Source of the DNA: a virus
Length of the DNA stretch: 55,468 bases
Strand: one strand, 5' to 3'
IMG/VR virus record: IMGVR_UViG_3300043449_000430
Coordinates: 1-55,468 of that record
Part shown: one piece after another, positions 38,901 through 46,800 of the stretch
Layout: each line of letters starts with the position of its first letter
Position numbering within the stretch: the stretch's first letter is position 1
The notes under the pieces: generated by a model
Database searches by the model: none
Seen by the model: only the letters and a program-made list of their open reading frames with translations
What the model was told of the DNA's origin: nothing
Program-made: the position numbers and the translations under genes

Positions 38901-40233
38901 TGTCATGATCAAAAATATTAATGTTTCCATTAGAGGCTATCAACTGGCCAACTGGCAATCCAGAAATACCAAGGTCTGAAGCGCTCTTGTTGATCGAGTA
39001 GTCTAATGTCTTATCGGAAATGTTTAAAGCAAGTCTTGGAGATATCTCGATAAGATCAAAAGTTGAATCTTTGACATTCATTGTCTCAACAACAACTCTT
39101 ACTCCACTAAGGTATTCAAATTCTCTAAATTGCAACTTATTGTCAAGTGGCCGATAAAAAACATCTGGGGATGTGGCGTCGGTAACAAAGTTTGTTAACC
39201 TGTCAACTGTTTCATCTTGTACATACCAGCCATACTTTGGGCTAAGCACAATATATTCTGTACCGTTCCAAATATGGAAACTTCCAATATCGTTAGCATT
39301 TGCTTTAATTAAATAAGCATACCCAACAACAGACTGCTCAGGGAGCAATACTACATCGCTATATGTCTCAGCAAATACAAAAGTATCTCTCCATTCGTCT
39401 GGGACAATTAGTCCATAAGCAATCTCAACATAACCATCACTCTTTATAACGGAAGAGCCATCTTTTCTTTTTACCGCTGGATCAAACGATATTACATTCT
39501 CCCAGTTGCCATCTTTGAGGAACTGGATTTTCCACTTGCTAGGAGTTTTTTGATTTGACTCACCAAAAAATGGATCAATGTACGACCCAGTAGATGAAGA
39601 AAATGGCCCAAGGTTTTCAGTTCCTGTATGGGTCTGCATTTTGACAACGACTCTGTTTGCTGGGATCTTTTCTTTATATACAACGAAGGGCACAGCGTCT
39701 TCAATAGAGTACTGCTGTCCACGAACCTTTGAAGCAATGCCATATTCAGAGCCAGACTCTGTTCTATAAGATGTCCAATATTTAAATTTATCATTTTTGT
39801 CTGGCATGTAGTACCTAGGTCTATCTGCCATAACAAGATTAGGATGATGAAGTTTTCCATTTTCAAAGAACATTGCCTTATTGATTCCAGACCTTGGCCT
39901 AAACTGTCCGAAGCAATCCTCTAGTGAGTACAGTGTCTGCATTTTTTCTTTTTTGTTTAAAAGAATTGTGGGGATATTGTCATTATCAAAAACACCGTCT
40001 ACGACAACATCTGCATCTGTTGCCCCAGTGTAAAAGTTTCCAGCATCGTTAATGTCAAAACTTGTTGGTAAAGAAGCATAGATAGAGCCTGACTGAGTTG
40101 GTCTGTATCGATAGTTTCCTATGTGCTTAATATTAGTTGGAATATTCATATTCCACTCAGCAGTTATAACTGACTTATTTCTTATTGTAGAAGATGTTTC
40201 TAAAAAATTCTGCAGACCTTTATCTTCAAACAT
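35941..40233 (-). CDS. large minor tail protein or central tip protein
   Basis: 1430 residues from the ATG at 40233 (TAATG overlap with the previous gene). It is the largest structural gene after the tape measure. The first half has a tail-tip-like segment (LRDLYWYLESITAPEILMTEVSVSSAVSLLLDHIGF) as in phage tail hub proteins. The second half carries concanavalin-like beta strands (RRFYLYLNGKIIKTVDD, GIALFSRGSSRVMFENV), a fold that often binds carbohydrates. It probably forms the hub and receptor-binding part of the tail. Function from place and size. Confidence 0.78.
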   Translation of the reverse strand: MFEDKGLQNFLETSSTIRNKSVITAEWNMNIPTNIKHIGNYRYRPTQSGSIYASLPTSFDINDAGNFYTGATDADVVVDGVFDNDNIPTILLNKKEKMQTLYSLEDCFGQFRPRSGINKAMFFENGKLHHPNLVMADRPRYYMPDKNDKFKYWTSYRTESGSEYGIASKVRGQQYSIEDAVPFVVYKEKIPANRVVVKMQTHTGTENLGPFSSSTGSYIDPFFGESNQKTPSKWKIQFLKDGNWENVISFDPAVKRKDGSSVIKSDGYVEIAYGLIVPDEWRDTFVFAETYSDVVLLPEQSVVGYAYLIKANANDIGSFHIWNGTEYIVLSPKYGWYVQDETVDRLTNFVTDATSPDVFYRPLDNKLQFREFEYLSGVRVVVETMNVKDSTFDLIEISPRLALNISDKTLDYSINKSASDLGISGLPVGQLIASNGNINIFDHDNAFNDNNKDSIISKYISRHVQFKFYEVVVDVDGWDYYVPIKTLYSDAFPKQDLMTKRVAINLRDLYWYLESITAPEILMTEVSVSSAVSLLLDHIGFSNYTFKRVANEKEIVIPYFFVSPETSVAQVLEDLAVSTQTAMFFDEYNNFVMMSKNYIMPTVAERPTTFALKGTKDFIEESEIRNKTNKPKLANIISVSTQENSAYNDGTINYTSRYIQRSIGSLRQASLVDNERFYTYKPALLWEVSGTQNTKSINNEVATQSAYVLSAIPLNSDLTADVPIVKNNIVINNTFSLGEAAYWITRYNGYFYSQGEIIKYDAVQYNVSGFGNVWITSTEDYQNYFAKLPFNGKIYPTGLVRIYSEPKYFEKDGVVKLQNGDVQKHGRGQFGTKVVAHSAGIADYWKADDNVKGCYMSSEYLFQKDLTTPSTTVASAGKLTDSGISSDALSRTSSRSGIIKNFMSTSFLGEISTATAVQSGTLQSSALSVTGPNFTTKEKPRNFISYVHKSLEDNKYKHFGTRMRIVGKIENSSDRGQTSNGSATYYVVNGNTPDKNINISGGSGGLAFMLNSSTNVGYYFEIAALGIGNLSKEERESVSNVFFYKVKSDNGKAVPVKLWEGLGEITVDDGKFTGQARIVAEENPTVYDLAVEYQDIGKVRRFYLYLNGKIIKTVDDTDPLPVYSGIALFSRGSSRVMFENVYALCNNYSQNTTFSLGAPVNSAFGDSDVDANESFRKYALSGLIQNTYLSGIGTSEAPKYNIFFEEFGSIMREAATFNFKYDKAFPALTAKISPTFNKIKGYVVSGFRAGSYGAEFMIFNATDTAISLDETTGNYLRVQGVTFTQQSDNRLTLDEYFNKNSLTSNPEFVADKLVSNPYKFKQDYQDIKLSRMTYGKKDFSISALYIQSYDEANSLMKWLVEKITKPRKSIGIKIFAIPTLQLGDIVTVDYEENGLSMASPSSSSRFVIYNIEYSKSSDGPEMTVFLSEVV

Positions 40234-40871
40234 TATACTTCTTCCAAAGTAACTGAGACATTCCAATAATCAAAATTGGATCCTCTTTTTTCTACAGAGT
40301 ATGTAAAACTAGAAATAAACATCTCTACAAGTTGATTATATTGGGCTAAATGGTCATATGGATTTTCTTTACCCTTAAATACACCCTTCTTATCGTATGC
40401 AAGAAATACCCAAAAAGAGCCCTTATGCGAGTCATACCACTCAAGCATATCTGCTCCGCCAGCACCACCATCTGTAGTATAAGACTTGTATGGAGATAGC
40501 CCTGTTTCTGGATTAAAACTTGGGACATCTGAATGAGATCTAGAAGGAATCATGTTCCAACTAGTGCTAAGTTTCATCTTGTCTGCAATATGATATGACC
40601 TCATACGGCCATTTATCATTCGCTCCCGTTTTTCAATTCGCTCATCTGAGAAGTCTAATGGAGATCTATTGTCATCTGTAAGCATTAAAAACTGGTCTAT
40701 AAGAGTTGAATCTTCTTCTGCTGAGGCATCGGCTCCAACCTCAAGACCATAAGGGATATACAAACCATTTATCAGGGTCCCAGAATTTTCAGACCAAAGC
40801 ATACCGCTAGGTCTATCATATTTCCTACGACTTTGCATATAGGTATATCTTGGATCAATATTATCTGCCAT
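40233..40871 (-). CDS. distal tail-like protein
   Basis: 212 residues. Trp-rich segments (MLWSENSGTLINGLYIPYG, FWVFLAYDKKGVF, NFDYWNVSVTLEEV) and location just below the tape measure suit a distal tail or first tip protein. The ATG is inside the last codons of the tape measure gene. No enzyme motif. The family call is positional. Confidence 0.65.
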   Translation of the reverse strand: MADNIDPRYTYMQSRRKYDRPSGMLWSENSGTLINGLYIPYGLEVGADASAEEDSTLIDQFLMLTDDNRSPLDFSDERIEKRERMINGRMRSYHIADKMKLSTSWNMIPSRSHSDVPSFNPETGLSPYKSYTTDGGAGGADMLEWYDSHKGSFWVFLAYDKKGVFKGKENPYDHLAQYNQLVEMFISSFTYSVEKRGSNFDYWNVSVTLEEV

Positions 40872-43800
40872 TTATCCCAATCCCCCGAATTCTTCTATCT
40901 TCTACTTGCTTAATTGTCGACATTACTGCTTGTGCAATCTCATTTGGATTAGCGTCTGTCTTTGCATTAACAGTTAAAGTATATGTATTATTATACACTG
41001 CTCCGCCACTCGCATCTCCATTATTGATCTTTTTAAGATTATCTATCCCGTATGAGTCAACAGCATACTTGCTCATTACAAACTCTCCTGGGGTTAGCAT
41101 TGCTGGAATTGTGTCTGTTCCTCTTGCAAAACCTCCTGCTGCAAAATACTTAGGGACGATTCCGCCACCTGATAGATATCCGTACTTTGCTTTTCTTTCA
41201 GCAATAATCTCTGCTGCTGTTTTTGGTGCAACAACAGGTGCCATACCTAAGTATGATCTTTCTGCAGCAGATAAGGTCTGACCAGAAGTCAACTTAGATA
41301 GTGCTGCACGTCCGTCTACAGATGAACTAGTAGATGTCGCAGCGGGTGCCTGAGTCGTAGTCGCAGTAGTTGTAGTAGGCGCTGTAGTTGTTGTTGTAGG
41401 GGCTGTAGTCGCTGCTGTAGTTGTAGTTGGAACCACTGCTGGGTCATAAGCAGCACCGACAATTGGATCATTTCCGCTTGCTTGCTGATTGTTATAGCCC
41501 TGAATCAACTTGTTTTGAGTATTCAGACCAAGTTGCATTGACTCAATAAACTTCTTGCTACTAATCATAGCAACGTCTACCTGGTTTTTAATTGCTTCCC
41601 AGGCATCTCTAGTCTTCCCAAGTACGGTCAAACCTTCTATATCTTTATCTAGTTGAATCTGTCTTAGTCTAACAAATTCTTGTGCTGGCTCAATCTTCTT
41701 TTCTTCTAGGTCAAAGATTTCATCCTGAAGTTTCTTGATATCTGCCTCAAGTTCTTTTCTAGTCTTATAAGATTTTGTAGTAGGGTCGTACGCCTTTACT
41801 GAATCAAGTTCATATTGTCTAGCCTGATCTACTGCATCTTTTTGCTTTGTCACAGCATCAGCAGCCTGCTGTGCTCTCATATCCTGTGCTGCTCGTGCTG
41901 CTGCTGCGATGTCTCCAGATGTCAGTGCTTCGGCAAGTGTTAGTTGGCCTCTTTGTTGATCAGCAATAGAAGCATTGGCCTTTTCTACTTCATCTAAAGC
42001 CCTAATTCTCTCATCATACTTTTCATTAATCTTTTTCTCTTGATCTTCAATGGCCTTAAGAGATGCTTCTTTATCATCAATGCTATACTGAATTCCAGCA
42101 ATAGTATTTTGTGCTTCTTCAATTATCTTATTACTTTCTTTGGTGTCTAGATCAAACTTTATTTGAAGAGCAGTTTCTTGTACATCGAAAGCCTCCATAG
42201 CATTTCCAAAACCTTCATCAAATATGTCCTGCATATATCCAATTGTATTCTTTAACTGGTTAAGTCTTTCATCAAATTCTGAAACCATCTTATTGAGGTC
42301 GGCCTGGGCAGTCTTGATAAGTTCCTTGTCTGCGCCACTCTTAATTCTTTTTTGAACAAGAGCCTCTTGAGCAGCAATAGCGCTTTCCATTGATCTTAAG
42401 TTTTCGTCAGATCCAATTGCTGCTGCAGTCTCTGAACTATACTTACTTCTAATTCTGTCTTCCTGAACTCTGTCCTTTTTAAATTGAGCAATATCTGTTC
42501 TCACTCCTTGGATTGCTGCAGACTTTTCTTGTGCTTCTGTCAAGCCCTTATATCTGCTAATTAAAGTTTTTAGAGTTTTGTCATTTACCCCATTAGCAAT
42601 TGCTTGAGCAATAGTCTTATCAGTTATCAGATCATAAGCGTTTGCTACTGGGACACCAAGACCTGCGATCCTATCAAATGCCTTACCTTGATCAAGAAGA
42701 GCCTTAGACTCTGCCTCCATGCTAGAATTCCAGTCACCCATAGCAATTGAGTTCATGGCTTCTTGGATGTTCTTGGCATCATTTTTTAGTCCAACAATAT
42801 TTCCCTTATTGTCAAACTTAAACAGTGAGTTCTTTCGCTTTTCGTATTCTTTTGGATCCATGCCAACGATGAGTTCGATAAAGTCCTGGCTACCGCCCAA
42901 CTTTCTAATATCATTCTCTATACCGCTAAATACATCAATTGTCTTCTTGCCACCAAACAGGCCGTCAAGGGCCTTACGAGAGGCGCTCCAGCCTTCTGTG
43001 ACCTTTATCTGGTTCTTTCGTACATCTCTAAGTTTCTTAACTAGATCGTCAAGGGGGGAAGCCTCTACCTTGGTTGCTCCGCCACCACCACTGCCTGGGG
43101 GTGCTGTAGAAGTATCGACCTGCACTCCATCCTTTACAGCCTTCCATCCTTGGGACTCTATATATTTTTGTACAATATAAGACTTGCTTCCCTTTACGTC
43201 CTTTCCACCCTTTGGCCCACCTTCTTGTCTCCATGCCTTGAAGTCTGCGCTTTCAAGAATCTCTGGTTCTGGAACATTTATCAAAGAAGCAATTGTGGTT
43301 GAATAAACCTTTTGTTCGTTCTCGTCTAGAGTGTTAAAGTATGCCTCATCAAATGCTGCAGTTCCTTCAACCTTTGGTATAATCTTATAAACTATTTCGG
43401 CAGTTAAATCTTTTTCTCCTTCAATACTATCAAGCATTTTATTTAAGTCTTCATACGCTTTTGTATTCTTTGTGTAGTAACTTACCATCACATCTGAAGG
43501 GATTACAGCATTAAGATTATTTAATTTAATCATGTTCTTTGTAAAATCAAGAGCATCTGATTCTTTTTCAAATGCTGAAACCTTATTGATAAACTCAGTC
43601 TGAACTGTTTTATTAACAACCTTGTCTGCTCCAAGGATATTTTGTGCTGCAACACCAATAGATTCAGAAGTTGCTCCACTGAACTTAGTAATAATGTTCA
43701 TCATCTTTGGAGCAATATCTTCGTTATCTGTTGCTAGTTGTAAAAGACTTCTAAATACTGCTGGAGGAATATCTCCACTTGCCATCTTTGCTTGAATTAA

Positions 43801-46800
43801 AAACTCTTGACCACTATCAATAAGCCCTTCTTTTTGTAGGTTTGCTGCTTGTGTATTTACAACATCTACATACGCTAACTGATTTGGATCATTCTTATAT
43901 CTAGCAGTTGTTGACTTCTTCATTCCATTCATCATTGACTCTTGAAGCCCACCAGCATTATTGTATTGAGATATCATGTCTTCAGAAAGTTTTGCTTGAG
44001 CGTTAGTTAACTTATCTCTTTCTCCAACTGTACCTTTTTCCTTATCTCCCAAATACTTTTTCTCTAACTCCAGGGCTTCGTTAATCTTTCCCTGCAGTCT
44101 TAGTTCTTCAATTTTCTTTTGATAGTACATATCCAATGAGTCAAGCATTTGCTTATTTTGCTCTAGGGCAATCTTTGCATCTACAGCATATGCTGCTCCT
44201 AATTGTCCTGCTTGCTCTGTAAATTTCTTTGAAGCAAAGTAACCACCAATTGCTCCCGCTGCTGCTCCGATTCCACCACCAATAATTGCTCCGACAACAT
44301 TTCCAACTCCAGGAACGATTGATCCAAGAACTGCTCCGACAGTTGCTCCTGCTGCAGCGGTTGCACCGATTCCAACCTTTTGCATAGTTGCCTGTCCAGC
44401 AAGTTTTGTTATTGGGTTAGCCTTATTGATGTTCTTGGCACTGTTTTGCATATTCTTAGCATTTGCAGCAACCATATCCATTCTAACCTTCAATGGCTCT
44501 TTATCAAGTCTTTCTCCATTTGGACCAAGCATTTCTTCCATCTGGGCAATTACCTTAAGACCTATAGACATATCTCCTGCTTCTCTTGCAGTATTCATTG
44601 CCAAACTTCTTGCCTGGTTCATGTCCATTGCACCAGACATTATTGCTGCCGATAATTGTCCACTTAAATCTTTTGCTGCTACATTGCCCTTGCCAGCAGC
44701 ATTCTGTTGCGAAACTCTCTTAGTTAATTCTTTTCCTTCTTTTGTCTGAACAAAGGCCTCTCCATAGGTTGTCTTTCCTGTTGCTGGTCCAAGCATTTGG
44801 AAAGAATTTTTTCTTCTTAGATCCATTTGCTCTGAGGCAGTTACTTTACCGCTGAACTTTGCTATGTTATTTATTGCAGAGTTAGAGCCCTTAAACTTTT
44901 CGCCTTCTTCCAAAACCTTGTTTGCTGCCTTATCAAATGCCATTCTTAATGCGATTATTGAACCAACTATTGCTGTGAGTCCAAGAGCAACAGAAGCAAC
45001 TGGGCTCTTCAACATTGGAGCAATCATTGAAAGACCCATCAATGGCATCATAAGTTTTTGTGAGATTTCACCAACTTTTCCTGGTGCCATAGACCCAATC
45101 ATTGCAGCACCTGATGCAAGACCAAGCGCTCCTCCCATGCCCATCCCTGGTTTTGCTGTTCCTGCTGCTTTTGCTGCAGCCTGCTTTGCCTGACGTGCCT
45201 TAAAACTTTCAAGAACTTTTGCTGACACAGTATTTTTTTGAACGGTCTGTGTTGCTTTGTCTAGTACTTTTGAAAAAACTGAAACTGGTGCTGCAAGTTC
45301 TTTAGTCAATCCAATTAGTGGCTTGCCCTGTCTTTGCAATTTGTCATTTTGTTTTCTTATAGATTTCTGAGAAGCAGTTGGGGCCTCTGTGCCGTACATC
45401 TTTCGTGCATTAGCCTGTCTCGCTTCTGCTGCGTTGGCTTCTCTTGCTGCTCTTAGTGCTGCTGCACGTTCTCTTACTTCTGGAGTCACATAGTCAACGG
45501 GGGCAACAGGTGCTTTCGGCACTCCGACTAGTGGTAGACCCTGCTTTGCATTACTATCATTCTTTCTTCTCAAAGCCTTTTCGTATGCAGTTGGCTTATC
45601 TGTTCCATATCTTTGTCTTGCATTTGCTTCTGCAAGTGCCTTTTTCTTTGCTAGTTTTTCGATTGCTCTTTCTTCGATTCGAGCAGCCAAGGCTGGATTA
45701 ATTATAGTAGGAGCATCGGCTCTTCCTCTAATATTAGTTACATTACGAACTTGTGATGTCTTTGCTTTTGGCGCTGTTCTAGTGTCGCTAGGACTCTTAG
45801 TCTTTGTATTTTTGCCTTTTGGCTGAGTCTTTGGCTTTTTTGCTTTACCCTTTTCGTCTATGACAACTTCGTTAGGCTTTATAGCAATTGAACGATGCTT
45901 GTCGTATAGTGGCCTCCAGTCTTTTACCTGTGCACCTTCATTTACTCTACGTAAAATATCTAGATATGCTGGTCTTAGTGGATCATCTAGAGGAATCTTT
46001 GCAACGAATGCTTCTGTATTTGCCTGAATCCTTTTAATTTCTTTTTTCATGTCACGATCATAATGATCTGCAGTATACTTTGAACTATTTATATTCTTTT
46101 GAGTTTCATTAGCAAACCAGTTTGGAGAATTCTTTGCTTGTGTTCCAGGAACTCCCTGGAGGTTTCTCTCTGCCATTTCATAGATTGATGGCATATTTGT
46201 TGAAAGCGTACGCAAGCCAGCCTTTCTAGTAGATGTAGCCCTATCAAACACACCTGCAGTTCCAACATCTGCTAATACATTTCCTCCAAGATTTCCAATC
46301 TTAAGATCTTTATCCCCACGGAGTCCTGATGCAACAAGTTGTCTAAAGTATTGGTCTCTAGTAAATGTCTTTGGCATTTTCTTTTCGTCAAATTTGGTAT
46401 CATACTTAGACTCTAATACAATAATTTTTCTCTTTCTTTCTGGATCTGAAGGATCTATTATTGTGCTGATTTTTTGTTCTGGTGTATTAAGGCCGTGGAC
46501 TTCTCTTGCAAAGTCAGTTGCTCTTTTTTCTGCTAGAGCATCCAGTTCAGTCATCATTGGCTTTACAAAGACTTTACCATTTGGACCATCGTACAGTCCG
46601 CCTACTCCTGGAACATCAAAACTATATCCAGTTGTTGGTGCAATAAGTTTACCAAAATTAGTCGCTGGCAACTTGCCAGATTTTGTTTGTGAAGCGAGGT
46701 CTGCAGTTTCCTTTAACTTTCGTTGATCTGAAGTTCCAAACCTTTTTGATGGATCATCCTCTGCAACTCTTTCAAGAATTACTCCCTTATCCTTTGGGAA

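Noticed and set aside
41330-41450. Thr-rich low-complexity stretch as a separate gene or repeat element
   Set aside because: It is in frame within the tape measure and reads as a linker before the C-terminal motif.
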